This document shows positions 1-13,800 of a DNA stretch of 64,000 nt, piece by piece (position 1 is the stretch's first letter; each line of letters opens with the position of its first letter). The position numbers and the translations under genes were made by a program. Below the pieces are notes generated by a model. The model searched no databases, was not told where the DNA came from, and was given only the letters and a program-made list of their open reading frames with translations. This stretch comes from Meconema thalassinum. Lineage: Eukaryota > Arthropoda > Insecta > Orthoptera > Tettigoniidae. The stretch spans positions 12,936,708 to 13,000,707 of the forward strand of contig OX336395.1 of assembly GCA_946902985.2 (NCBI GenBank), written 5' to 3'.

Positions 1-3000
1 GGGTTTTTCGATGTGGTGTATATTATGAGGTGAAAGGGGTGAAAAGTGGGGGTTGAAGGATTCCTAACGGAGCGTGTATCTCTAAAACGACATAGGCGAG
101 GAGTTTGGAACTCAGCCGAAAAAATCAGCATTAAGAATAACTAAACTGCTCTTTGACCATTTTTTCATAAATCCAATTTAAGGGGCCCATGGGGAGGGGT
201 GAAATTATGGGGGGGGAACGTAATATGTCTAAGTGTAAAATTATACAGGGCCTATGTTGTAGACAATAACACATTACATCGTTTTTGTCTCTAGCTATTT
301 CATCATACGACGAATACTTACGGAGTTATTAATGATTTTGTACTTTTTGGCCGGAATTTTCAGAGTCCCAGGAATGACAAAAAATTGATTCGAATGAAAT
401 TTCAAAACATAGTTTTTTAATACTTTTATTATATTTTTCACGTTTTTTAGGGTCCGAAACCAACATGATATTTTGATGTTTTTTTTCTGCCATGCATTTT
501 TGGTTTCAGGTGATAGAATTATTTTCCACTAGGACCGATGCTTATCTATCTACTATATAAAGCTCAAATACCACTCACTGACTGACTCACTCATTCATTC
601 ATCACGAAATCTCAGAAACCAGCGAATGGATTGGAATGAAATTTGGTATCCAGCTTCTAAAGGGGTGTTAAGGGGGTAGACCTGCGTTTCATTGAATATC
701 AATATCTCCCGAATGGTTTCATTGGGGGATGTAATACTCGGCATATAAACTCATCATTAAAAATAAGAAGACATGTATCTGAGGGTTTTTCGATGTGGTG
801 TATATTATGAGGTGAAAGGGGTGAAAAGTGGGGGATGAAGGATTCCTAACGGAGCGTGTATCTCTTAAATGACATAGGCGAGGAGTTTGGAACTCAGCCG
901 AAAAAAATCAGCATTATGAATAACTAAACAGGTGTTTGACCGTTTTTTCATAAATCCAATTTAAGGGGCCCATGGGGAGGGGTGAAATTATGGGGGGGAC
1001 GTAATATGTCTGAGAGTAAAATTATACATGGCCTATGTTGTAGACAATAACACATTACATCGTTTTTTTCTCTTGCTATTTCATCATACGACGAATACTT
1101 ACGGAGTTATTAATGATTTTGTATATTTTGGCCGGAAGTTTCAGTCCCAGGAATGACGTAAAAATTGATTCGAATGAAATTTCAAAAAATAGTTTCTTTT
1201 AATACTTTTATTATATTTTTCACGTATTTAAGGGTCCGAAACCAACATGATAATTTGATGGATTTTTTCTCCCATGCATTTTTGGTTTCAGGTGATAGAA
1301 TTATTTGTCACTACGGCCGATACTTATCTATCTACTATATAAAGCTCAAATACCACTCACTGACTGACTCTCATTCATTCATCACGAAATTTCAGAAACC
1401 ACCGAATGGATTGGAATGAAATTTGGTATCCTGCTTCCTCATGGGCCGCAAACGCCCACTAAGAAAGGATTTTTAGATATTCAGGTTCTAAAGGGGTGTT
1501 AAGGGGGAAGACCTGCATTTCATTGAAGAGCAATATCTCCCGATTGGTTTCATTGGGGGATGTGATACTCGGCATATAAACTCATCATTAAAAATAAGAA
1601 GACATGTGTCGGATTGTTTTTCGATGTGGTGTATATTATGAGGTGAAAGGGGTGAAATGTGGGGGTTGAAGGATTACTAACGGAGCGTGTATCTCTTATA
1701 CGACATAGGCGAGGAGTTTGGAACTCAGCCGAAAAAAATCAGCATTAAAAATAACTAAACAGGTGTTTGATCGTTTTTTTTTTCATAAATCCAATTTAAG
1801 GGGCCCGTGGGGAGGGGTGAAATTAAGGGGGGGAAACGTATATGTCTGAGTGTAAAATTTTGCATGGCCTGTGTTGTAGGCAATAACACATTACATATTT
1901 TTTTGTTTCTTGCTATTTCATCATACGACGAATACTTACGGAGTTATTAATGATTTTGTACTTTTTGGCCGGAATTTTCAAAGTCCCAGGAATGACAAAA
2001 AATTGATTCGAATGAAATTTCAAAAGATAGTTTTTTTAATACTTTTATTATATTTTTCACGTTTTTTAGAGACCGAAACCAAAATGATATTTTGATGGTT
2101 TTTTTCTCCCATACATTTTTGTTTTCAGGTGATAGAATTATTTTCCACTAGGACCGATGCTTATCTATCTACTATATAATGCTCAAATACCACTCACTGA
2201 CTGACTTACTCATTCATTCATCACGAAATCTCAGAAACCACCGAATGGATTGGAATGAAATTTGGTTTCCAGCTTCCTCAAGGGCCGCACGCTCCCACTA
2301 AGAATGGATTTTTGGATATTCAGGTTCTAAAGGGGTGTTAAGGGGGTAGACCTGCATTTCATTGAATAGCAATATCTCCCGATTAGTTTCATTGAAGAAT
2401 GTGATACTCGGCATATAAACTCATCATTAAAAATAAGAAGACATGTGTCTGAGAGTTTTTCGATGTGGTGTATATTATGAGGTGAAAGGGGTGAAAAGTG
2501 GGGGTTGAAGGATTCCTAACGGAGCGTGTATCTCTTAAAAGACATAGGCGAGGGGTTTGGAACTCAGCCGAAAAAAAATCAGCATTAAAAATAAATAAAC
2601 AGGCGTTTGACCGTTTTTTTTATAAATCCAATTTAAGGGGCCCATGGGGAGGGGTGAAAGTAATGGGGGGGGGGATCGTAATATGTCTGAGTGTAAAATT
2701 ATACATGGTCTATGTTGTAGACAATAACACATTACATCTGTTTTGTCTCTTGCTATTTCATCATACGACGAATACTTACGGAGTTATTAATGATTTTGTA
2801 TATTTTGGCCGGAAGTTTCAGTCCCAGGAATGACATAAAAATTGATTCGAATGAAATTTCAAAAAATAGTTTCTTTTAATACTTTTATTATATTTTTCAC
2901 GTATTTAAGGGTCCGAAACCAACATGATAATTTGATGGATTTTTTCTCCCATGCATTTTTGGTTTCAGGTGATAGAATTATTTGTCACTACGGCCGATAC

Positions 3001-3007
3001 TTATCTA
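1..3007 (+). repeat. Linker block U(partial)-V-W-T
   Basis: This block holds the end of a U unit (1-548), V (549-1330), W (1331-2167) and T (2168-3007). V has a deletion of about 55 bp where 'ccagcttc' joins 'taaaggggtg' (near 650-662). W is a mosaic: its first part matches P, its middle (about 1760-2010, with cccgtggggagg and ttttgcatggcctgtg) matches R, and its end (aagatag, agagaccgaaacc) matches S. The same block recurs at 20,325-23,615. Confidence 0.85.
182..216 (+). other. Representative G-quadruplex-capable tract of the satellite unit
   Basis: The order is GGGG, 5 nt, GGGG, 1 nt, GGGG, 9 nt, then a run of 8 G. This meets the usual G4 pattern of four G runs with short loops. The same tract lies at the equivalent place in most units (for example about 967, 5720, 9650, 26330, 30260, 35030). 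It is absent from P units, whose deletion removes it, and its first run is broken in Q (gaggccc). The last run varies from about 6 to 14 G between otherwise near-identical units. Folding is inferred, not shown. Confidence 0.6.
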
Positions 3008-6000
3008 TCTACTATATAAAGCTCAAATACCACTCACTGACTGACTCTCATTCATTCATCACGAAATTTCAGAAACCACCGAATGGATTGGAATGAAATT
3101 TGGTATCCTGCTTCCTCAAGGGCCGCAAACGCCCACTAAGAAAGGATTTTTAGATATTCAGGTTCTAAAGGGGTGTTAAGGGGGAAGACCTGCATTTCAT
3201 TGAAGAGCAATATCTCCCGATTGGTTTCATTGGGGGATGTGATACTCGGCATATAAACTCATCATTAAAAATAAGAAGACATGTGTCGGATTGTTTTTCG
3301 ATGTGGTGTATATTATGAGGTGAAAGGGGTGAAATGTGGGGGTTGAAGGATTACTAACGGAGCGTGTATCTCTTATACGACATAGGCGAGGAGTTTGGAA
3401 CTCAGCCGAAAAAAATCAGCATTAAAAATAACTAAACAGGTGTTTTTTAATACTTTTATTATATTTTTCACGTCTTTTGGGGTCCGAAACCAACATGATA
3501 TTTTGATGTTTTTTTTCTCCCATACATTTTTTGTTTCAGGTGATAGAATTATTTTCCACTAGGACCTATGCTTATCAACTATATAAAGCTCAAATACCAC
3601 TCACTGACTAACTCACTCATTCATTCATTACGAAATCTCAGAAACCACCGAATGGATTGGAATGAATTTTGGTATCCAGCTTCCTCAATGGCCGCAAACG
3701 CCCACTAAGAAAGGATTTTTGGATATTCAGGCTCTAAAGGGGTGTAAAGGGGGTAGACCTGCATTTTATTGAATAGCAATATCTCCCGATTGGTTTCATT
3801 GGGGAATGTGATACTCAGCATATAAACTCATCATTAAAAATAAGAAGACTTGTGTCTGAGAGTTTTTCGATGTGGTGTATATTATGAGGTGAAAGGGGTG
3901 AAATGTGGGAGTTGAAGGATTCCTAACGGAGCGTGTTTCTCTTAAACGACATAGGCGATATGTTTGGAACTCAGCCGAAAAAAAATTAGCATTGAAAATA
4001 ACTAAACAGTCGTTTGACCGTTTTTTTCCATAAATCAAATTTAAGAGGCCCTTGGGGAGGGGTGATAGTAATGGGGGGGGGGACGTAATATGTCTGAGTG
4101 TAAAATTATACATGGCCTATGTTGTAGACAATAACACATTACGTCTTTTTTGTCTCTTGCTATTTCATCATACGACGAATACTTACGGAGTTATTAATGA
4201 TTTTGTGCTTTTTGGCCGGAATTTTCAAGTCCCAGGAATTACATAAAAACTGATTCGAATGAAATTTCAAAATATAGTTTCTTATAATACTTTTATTATA
4301 TTTTTCACGTCTTTTAGGGTCCGAAACAAACATGATAATTTGATGTTTTTTTCTCCCTTGCATTTTTGGTTTCAGGTGATAGAATTATTTGTCACTACGG
4401 CCGATACTTATCTATCTACTATATAAAGCTCAAATACCACTCACTGACTAACTCACTCATTCATTCATTACGAAATCTCAGAAACCACCGAATGAATTGG
4501 AATTAAATTTGGTATCCTGCTTCCTCAAGGGCCGCAAACGCCCACTAAGAAAGGATTTTTGGATATTCAGGTTCTAAAGGGGTGTCAAGGGGGTAGACAT
4601 GCATTCCATTGAATAGCAATATCTACCGATTGGTTTCATTGGGGGATGTGATACTCGGCATATAAACTCATCATTAAAAATAAGAAGACATGTGTCTGAG
4701 GGTTTTTCGATGTGGTGTATATTATGAGGTGAAAGCGGTGAAAAGTGGGGGTTGAAGGATTCCTAACGGAGCGTGTATCTCTTAAACGACATAGGCGAGG
4801 AGTTTGGAACTCAGCCGAAAAAAATCAGCATTAAAAATAACTAAACAGGTGTTTGACCGTTTTTTTTTTCATAAATCCAATTTAAGGGGCCCGTGGGGAG
4901 GGGTGAAATTATGGGGGGGGGAAACGTATATGTCTGAGTGTAAAATTTTGCATGGCCTGTGTTGTAGGCAATAACACATTACATATTTTTTTGTTTCTTG
5001 CTATTTCATCATACGACGAATACTTACGGAGTTATTAATGATTTTGTACTTTTTGGCCGGAATTTTCAAAGTCCCAGGAATGACAAAAAATTGATTCGAA
5101 TGAAATTTCAAAACATAGTTTTTTTAATACTTTTCTTATGTTTTTCACGTCTTTTAGGGTCCGAAACCAACATGATATTTTGATGGTTTTTTTCTCCCAT
5201 GCATTTTTGGTTTCAGGGGATGGAATCATTCTCCACTAGGACCGATGCTTATCTACTATATAAAGCTCAAATACCACTCACTGACTAACTCAGTCATTCA
5301 TTCATCACGAAATCTCAGAAACCACCGAATGGATTGGAATGAAATTTGGTATCCAGCTTCCTCAAGAGCCGCAAACGCCCACTAAGAAAGGATTTTTGGA
5401 TATTCAGGTTCTAAAGGGGTGTTAAGGGGGTAGACCTGCGTTTCATTGAATAGCAATATCTCCCGATTGGTTTCATTGGGGGATGTGATTCTCGGCATAT
5501 AAACTCATCATTAAAAATAAGAAGACATGTGTCTGAGGTTTTTTCGATGTGGTGTATATTATGAAGTGAAAGGGTTGAAAAGTGGGGGTTTAAGGATTCC
5601 TAAAGGAGCGTGCATCTCTTAAACGACATAGGCAAGGAGTTTGGAACTCAGCCGAAAAAATCAGCATTATGAATAACTAAACAGGTGTTTGACCGTTTTT
5701 TTTTCATAAATCCAATTTAAGGGGCCCATGGCGAGGGGTGAAATTATGGGGGGGGGGGGGGAACGTAATATGTCTGAGTGTAAAATTATACATGGCCTAT
5801 GTTGTAGACAATAACACATTACATCTTTTTTGTCTCTTGCTATTTCATCATACGACGAATACTTACGAAGTTATTAATGATATTGTACTTTTTGGCCGGA
5901 ATTTTCAAAGTCCCAGGAATGACAAAAAATTGATTCGAATGAAATTTCAAAAGATAGTTTTTTTAATACTTTTATTATATTTTTCACGTTTTTTAGAGAC

Positions 6001-6935
6001 CGAAACCAAAATGATATTTTGATGGTTTTTTTCTCCCATACATTTTTGTTTTCAGGTGATAGAATTATTTTCCACTAGGACCGATGCTTATCTATCTACT
6101 ATATAATGCTCAAATACCACTCACTGACTGACTTACTCATTCATTCATCACGAAATCTCAGAAACCACCGAATGGATTGGAATGAAATTTGGTTTCCAGC
6201 TTCCTCAAGGGCCGCACGCTCCCACTAAGAATGGATTTTTGGATATTCAGGTTCTAAAGGGGTGTTAAGGGGGTAGACCTGCATTTCATTGAATAGCAAT
6301 ATCTCCCGATTAGTTTCATTGGAGAATGTGATACTCGGCATATAAACTCATCATTAAAAATAAGAAGACATGTGTCTGAGAGTTTTTCGATGTGGTGTAT
6401 ATTATGAGGTGAAAGGGGTGAAAAGTGGGGGTTGAAGGATTCCTAACGGAGCGTGTATCTCTTAAAAGACATAGGCGAGGGGTTTGGAACTCAGCCGAAA
6501 AAAAATCAGCATTAAAAATAAATAAACAGGCGTTTGACCGTTTTTTTTATAAATCCAATTTAAGGGGCCCATGGGGAGGGGTGAAAGTAATGGGGGGGGG
6601 GGATCGTAATATGTCTGAGTGTAAAATTATACATGGTCTATGTTGTAGACAATAACACATTACATCTGTTTTGTCTCTTGCTATTTCATCATACGACGAA
6701 TACTTACGGAGTTATTAATGATTTTGTATATTTTGGCCGGAAGTTTCAGTCCCAGGAATGACATAAAAATTGATTCGAATGAAATTTCAAAAAATAGTTT
6801 CTTTTAATACTTTTATTATATTTTTCACGTATTTAAGGGTCCGAAACCAACATGATAATTTGATGGATTTTTTCTCCCATGCATTTTTGGTTTCAGGTGA
6901 TAGAATTATTTGTCACTACGGCCGATACTTATCTA
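3008..6935 (+). repeat. Higher-order repeat copy 1 (P-Q-R-S-T)
   Basis: P runs 3008-3574, Q 3575-4414, R 4415-5251, S 5252-6094 and T 6095-6935. P is short because about 270 bp are missing between 'aaacaggtg' and 'ttttttaatac'. Q carries gaggcccttggggagg and starts TCAACTATATAA. R carries cccgtggggagg. S carries catggcgagg and the longest G run (14 G near 5748). T starts with TATAATGCTC and has ccgcacgctcccac. Period to the next copy is 3,928 bp. Confidence 0.92.
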
Positions 6936-9900
6936 TCTACTATATAAAGCTCAAATACCACTCACTGACTGACTCTCATTCATTCATCACGAAATTTCAG
7001 AAACCACCGAATGGATTGGAATGAAATTTGGTATCCTGCTTCCTCAAGGGCCGCAAACGCCCACTAAGAAAGGATTTTTAGATATTCAGGTTCTAAAGGG
7101 GTGTTAAGGGGGAAGACCTGCATTTCATTGAAGAGCAATATCTCCCGATTGGTTTCATTGGGGGATGTGATACTCGGCATATAAACTCATCATTAAAAAT
7201 AAGAAGACATGTGTCGGATTGTTTTTCGATGTGGTGTATATTATGAGGTGAAAGGGGTGAAATGTGGGGGTTGAAGGATTACTAACGGAGCGTGTATCTC
7301 TTATACGACATAGGCGAGGAGTTTGGAACTCAGCCGAAAAAAATCAGCATTAAAAATAACTAAACAGGTGTTTTTTAATACTTTTATTATATTTTTCACG
7401 TCTTTTGGGGTCCGAAACCAACATGATATTTTGATGTTTTTTTTCTCCCATACATTTTTTGTTTCAGGTGATAGAATTATTTTCCACTAGGACCTATGCT
7501 TATCAACTATATAAAGCTCAAATACCACTCACTGACTAACTCACTCATTCATTCATTACGAAATCTCAGAAACCACCGAATGGATTGGAATGAATTTTGG
7601 TATCCAGCTTCCTCAATGGCCGCAAACGCCCACTAAGAAAGGATTTTTGGATATTCAGGCTCTAAAGGGGTGTTAAGGGGGTAGACCTGCATTTTATTGA
7701 ATAGCAATATCTCCCGATTGGTTTCATTGGGGAATGTGATACTCAGCATATAAACTCATCATTAAAAATAAGAAGACTTGTGTCTGAGAGTTTTTCGATG
7801 TGGTGTATATTATGAGGTGAAAGGGGTGAAATGTGGGAGTTGAAGGATTCCTAACGGAGCGTGTTTCTCTTAAACGACATAGACGATATGTTTGGAACTC
7901 AGCCGAAAAAAAATCAGCATTGAAAATAACTAAACAGTCGTTTGACCGTTTTTTTCCATAAATCAAATTTAAGAGGCCCTTGGGGAGGGGTGATAGTAAT
8001 GGGGGGGGGGGACGTAATATGTCTGAGTGTAAAATTATACATGGCCTATGTTGTAGACAATAACACATTACGTCTTTTTTGTCTCTTGCTATTTCATCAT
8101 ACGACGAATACTTACGGAGTTATTAATGATTTTGTGCTTTTTGGCCGGAATTTTCAAGTCCCAGGAATTACATAAAAACTGATTCGAATGAAATTTCAAA
8201 ATATAGTTTCTTATAATACTTTTATTATATTTTTCACGTCTTTTAGGGTCCGAAACAAACATGATAATTTGATGTTTTTTTCTCCCTTGCATTTTTGGTT
8301 TCAGGTGATAGAATTATTTGTCACTACGGCCGATACTTATCTATCTACTATATAAAGCTCAAATACCACTCACTGACTAACTCACTCATTCATTCATTAC
8401 GAAATCTCAGAAACCACCGAATGAATTGGAATTAAATTTGGTATCCTGCTTCCTCAAGGGCCGCAAACGCCCACTAAGAAAGGATTTTTGGATATTCAGG
8501 TTCTAAAGGGGTGTCAAGGGGGTAGACATGCATTCCATTGAATAGCAATATCTACCGATTGGTTTCATTGGGGGATGTGATACTCGGCATATAAACTCAT
8601 CATTAAAAATAAGAAGACATGTGTCTGAGGGTTTTTCGATGTGGTGTATATTATGAGGTGAAAGCGGTGAAAAGTGGGGGTTGAAGGATTCCTAACGGAG
8701 CGTGTATCTCTTAAACGACATAGGCGAGGAGTTTGGAACTCAGCCGAAAAAAATCAGCATTAAAAATAACTAAACAGGTGTTTGACCGTTTTTTTTTCAT
8801 AAATCCAATTTAAGGGGCCCGTGGGGAGGGGTGAAATTATGGGGGGGGAAACGTATATGTCTGAGTGTAAAATTTTGCATGGCCTGTGTTGTAGGCAATA
8901 ACACATTACATATTTTTTTGTTTCTTGCTATTTCATCATACGACGAATACTTACGGAGTTATTAATGATTTTGTACTTTTTGGCCGGAATTTTCAAAGTC
9001 CCAGGAATGACAAAAAATTGATTCGAATGAAATTTCAAAACATAGTTTTTTTAATACATTTCTTATGTTTTTCACGTCTTTTAGGGTCCGAAACCAACAT
9101 GATATTTTGATGGTTTTTTTCTCCCATGCATTTTTGGTTTCAGGGGATGGAATCATTCTCCACTAGGACCGATGCTTATCTACTATATAAAGCTCAAATA
9201 CCACTCACTGACTAACTCACTCATTCATTCATCACGAAATCTCAGAAACCACCGAATGGATTGGAATGAAATTTGGTATCCAGCTTCCTCAAGAGCCGCA
9301 AACGCCCACTAAGAAAGGATTTTTGGATATTCAGGTTCTAAAGGGGTGTTAAGGGGGTAGACCTGCGTTTCATTGAATAGCAATATCTCCCGATTGGTTT
9401 CATTGGGGGATGTGATTCTCGGCATATAAACTCATCATTAAAAATAAGAAGACATGTGTCTGAGGTTTTTTCGATGTGGTGTATATTATGAAGTGAAAGG
9501 GTTGAAAAGTGGGGGTTTAAGGATTCCTAAAGGAGCGTGCATCTCTTAAACGACATAGGCAAGGAGTTTGGAACTCAGCCGAAAAAATCAGCATTATGAA
9601 TAACTAAACAGGTGTTTGACCGTTTTTTTTTCATAAATCCAATTTAAGGGGCCCATGGCGAGGGGTGAAATTATGGGGGGGGGGGGGAACGTAATATGTC
9701 TGAGTGTAAAATTATACATGGCCTATGTTGTAGACAATAACACATTACATCTTTTTTGTCTCTTGCTATTTCATCATACGACGAATACTTACGAAGTTAT
9801 TAATGATATTGTACTTTTTGGCCGGAATTTTCAAAGTCCCAGGAATGACAAAAAATTGATTCGAATGAAATTTCAAAAGATAGTTTTTTTTAATACTTTT

Positions 9901-10861
9901 ATTATATTTTTCACGTTTTTTAGAGACCGAAACCAAAATGATATTTTGATGGTTTTTTTCTCCCATACATTTTTGTTTTCAGGTGATAGAATTATTTTCC
10001 ACTAGGACCGATGCTTATCTATCTACTATATAATGCTCAAATACCACTCACTGACTGACTTACTCATTCATTCATCACGAAATCTCAGAAACCACCGAAT
10101 GGATTGGAATGAAATTTGGTTTCCAGCTTCCTCAAGGGCCGCACGCTCCCACTAAGAATGGATTTTTGGATATTCAGGTTCTAAAGGGGTGTTAAGGGGG
10201 TAGACCTGCATTTCATTGAATAGCAATATCTCCCGATTAGTTTCATTGGAGAATGTGATACTCGGCATATAAACTCATCATTAAAAATAAGAAGACATGT
10301 GTCTGAGAGTTTTTCGATGTGGTGTATATTATGAGGTGAAAGGGGTGAAAAGTGGGGGTTGAAGGATTCCTAACGGAGCGTGTATCTCTTAAAAGACATA
10401 GGCGAGGGGTTTGGAACTCAGCCGAAAAAAAATCAGCATTAAAAATAAATAAACAGGCGTTTGACCGTTTTTTTTATAAATCCAATTTAAGGGGCCCATG
10501 GGGAGGGGTGAAAGTAATGGGGGGGGGGATCGTAATATGTCTGAGTGTAAAATTATACATGGTCTATGTTGTAGACAATAACACATTACATCTGTTTTGT
10601 CTCTTGCTATTTCATCATAAGACGAATACTTACGGAGTTATTAATGATTTTGTATATTTTGGCCGGAAGTTTCAGTCCCAGGAATGACATAAAAATTGAT
10701 TCGAATGAAATTTCAAAAAATAGTTTCTTTTAATACTTTTATTATATTTTTCACGTATTTAAGGGTCCGAAACCAACATGATAATTTGATGGATTTTTTC
10801 TCCCATGCATTTTTGGTTTCAGGTGATAGAATTATTTGTCACTACGGCCGATACTTATCTA
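6936..10861 (+). repeat. Higher-order repeat copy 2 (P-Q-R-S-T)
   Basis: Same five types in the same order: P from 6936, Q 7503, R 8344, S 9179, T 10022. Length is 3,926 bp. Differences from copy 1 are few single bases (for example atagacgat for ataggcgat in Q; tacatttct for tacttttct in R) and homopolymer lengths. Confidence 0.92.
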
Positions 10862-13800
10862 TCTACTATATAAAGCTCAAATACCACTCACTGACTGACT
10901 CTCATTCATTCATCACGAAATTTCAGAAACCACCGAATGGATTGGAATGAAATTTGGTATCCTGCTTCCTCAAGGGCCGCAAACGCCCACTAAGAAAGGA
11001 TTTTTAGATATTCAGGTTCTAAAGGGGTGTTAAGGGGGAAGACCTACATTTCATTGAAGAGCAATATCTCCCGATTGGTTTCATTGGGGGATGTGATACT
11101 CGGCATATAAACTCATCATTAAAAATAAGAAGACATGTGTCGGATTGTTTTTCGATGTGGTGTATATTATGAGGTGAAAGGGGTGAAATGTGGGGGTTGA
11201 AGGATTACTAACGGAGCGTGTATCTCTTATACGACATAGGCGAGGAGTTTGGAACTCAGCCGAAAAAAATCAGCATTAAAAATAACTAAACAGGTGTTTT
11301 TTAATACTTTTATTATATTTTTCACGTCTTTTGGGGTCCGAAACCAACATGATATTTTGATGTTTTTTTTCTCCCATACATTTTTTGTTTCAGGTGATAG
11401 AATTATTTTCCACTAGGACCTATGCTTATCAACTATATAAAGCTCAAATACCACTCACTGACTAACTCACTCATTCATTCATTACGAAATCTCAGAAACC
11501 ACCGAATGGATTGGAATGAATTTTGGTATCCAGCTTCCTCAATGGCCGCAAACGCCCACTAAGAAAGGATTTTTGGATATTCAGGCTCTAAAGGGGTGTT
11601 AAGGGGGTAGACCTGCATTTTATTGAATAGCAATATCTCCCGATTGGTTTCATTGGGGAATGTGATACTCAGCATATAAACTCATCATTAAAAATAAGAA
11701 GACTTGTGTCTGAGAGTTTTTCGATGTGGTGTATATTATGAGGTGAAAGGGGTGAAATGTGGGAGTTGAAGGATTCCTAACGGAGCGTGTTTCTCTTAAA
11801 CGACATAGGCGATATGTTTGGAACTCAGCCGAAAAAAAATCAGCATTGAAAATAACTAAACAGTCGTTTGACCGTTTTTTTCCATAAATCAAATTTAAGA
11901 GGCCCTTGGGGAGGGGTGATAGTAATGGGGGGAGGGGACGTAATATGTCTGAGTGTAAAATTATACATGGCCTATGTTGTAGACAATAACACATTACGTC
12001 TTTTTTGTCTCTTGCTATTTCATCATACGACGAATACTTACGGAGTTATTAATGATTTTGTGCTTTTTGGCCGGAATTTTCAAGTCCCAGGAATTACATA
12101 AAAACTGATTCGAATGAAATTTCAAAATATAGTTTCTTATAATACTTTTATTATATTTTTCACGTCTTTTAGGGTCCGAAACAAACATGATAATTTGATG
12201 TTTTTTTCTCCCTTGCATTTTTGGTTTCAGGTGATAGAATTATTTGTCACTACGGCCGATACTTATCTATCTACTATATAAAGCTCAAATACCACTCACT
12301 GACTAACTCACTCATTCATTCATTACGAAATCTCAGAAACCACCGAATGAATTGGAATTAAATTTGGTATCCTGCTTCCTCAAGGGCCGCAAACGCCCAC
12401 TAAGAAAGGATTTTTGGATATTCAGGTTCTAAAGGGGTGTCAAGGGGGTAGACATGCATTCCATTGAATAGCAATATCTACCGATTGGTTTCATTGGGGG
12501 ATGTGATACTCGGCATATAAACTCATCATTAAAAATAAGAAGACATGTGTCTGAGGGTTTTTCGATGTGGTGTATATTATGAGGTGAAAGCGGTGAAAAG
12601 TGGGGGTTGAAGGATTCCTAACGGAGCGTGTATCTCTTAAACGACATAGGCGAGGAGTTTGGAACTCAGCCGAAAAAAATCAGCATTAAAAATAACTAAA
12701 CAGGTGTTTGACCGTTTTTTTTTCATAAATCCAATTTAAGGGGCCCGTGGGGAGGGGTGAAATTATGGGGGGGGAAACGTATATGTCTGAGTGTAAAATT
12801 TTGCATGGCCTGTGTTGTAGGCAATAACACATTACATATTTTTTTGTTTCTTGCTATTTCATCATACGACGAATACTTACGGAGTTATTAATGATTTTGT
12901 ACTTTTTGGCCGGAATTTTCAAAGTCCCAGGAATGACAAAAAATTGATTCGAATGAAATTTCAAAACATAGTTTTTTTAATACATTTCTTATGTTTTTCA
13001 CGTCTTTTAGGGTCCGAAACCAACATGATATTTTGATGGTTTTTTTCTCCCATGCATTTTTGGTTTCAGGGGATGGAATCATTCTCCACTAGGACCGATG
13101 CTTATCTACTATATAAAGCTCAAATACCACTCACTGACTAACTCACTCATTCATTCATCACGAAATCTCAGAAACCACCGAATGGATTGGAATGAAATTT
13201 GGTATCCAGCTTCCTCAAGAGCCGCAAACGCCCACTAAGAAAGGATTTTTGGATATTCAGGTTCTAAAGGGGTGTTAAGGGGGTAGACCTGCGTTTCATT
13301 GAATAGCAATATCTCCCGATTGGTTTCATTGGGGGATGTGATTCTCGGCATATAAACTCATCATTAAAAATAAGAAGACATGTGTCTGAGGTTTTTTCGA
13401 TGTGGTGTATATTATGAAGTGAAAGGGTTGAAAAGTGGGGGTTTAAGGATTCCTAAAGGAGCGTGCATCTCTTAAACGACATAGGCAAGGAGTTTGGAAC
13501 TCAGCCGAAAAAATCAGCATTATGAATAACTAAACAGGTGTTTGACCGTTTTTTTTTTCATAAATCCAATTTAAGGGGCCCATGGCGAGGGGTGAAATTA
13601 TGGAGGGGGGGAACGTAATATGTCTGAGTGTAAAATTATACATGGCCTATGTTGTAGACAATAACACATTACATCTTTTTTGTCTCTTGCTATTTCATCA
13701 TACGACGAATACTTACGAAGTTATTAATGATATTGTACTTTTTGGCCGGAATTTTCAAAGTCCCAGGAATGACAAAAAATTGATTCGAATGAAATTTCAA

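Noticed and set aside
549..1330. Each 840-bp unit being a complete intact Helitron
   Set aside because: The unit has the TC start but ends gatgcttatcta, without a GC hairpin or CTRR terminus, so it cannot be called a complete element.
1165..1419. An 84-codon frame repeated identically at nine places in the array (1165, 2842, 6770, 10696, 16233, 21772, 23450, 27377, 31303)
   Set aside because: It recurs only because its unit types (V, T/P junction) recur. Other unit types break it, it resembles no protein family I know, and its composition follows the AT-rich DNA.
2498..2833. Plus-strand frames of 76-113 codons over T units starting MGVEGFLTERVS
   Set aside because: Length changes with each G-run indel (76, 75, 111, 113 codons), which is not how a maintained gene behaves.
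3796..4113. Minus-strand frames of 105-114 codons over Q units
   Set aside because: They span the G runs and unit core. Their start shifts with G-run length between copies, and no domain is visible, so they are incidental.
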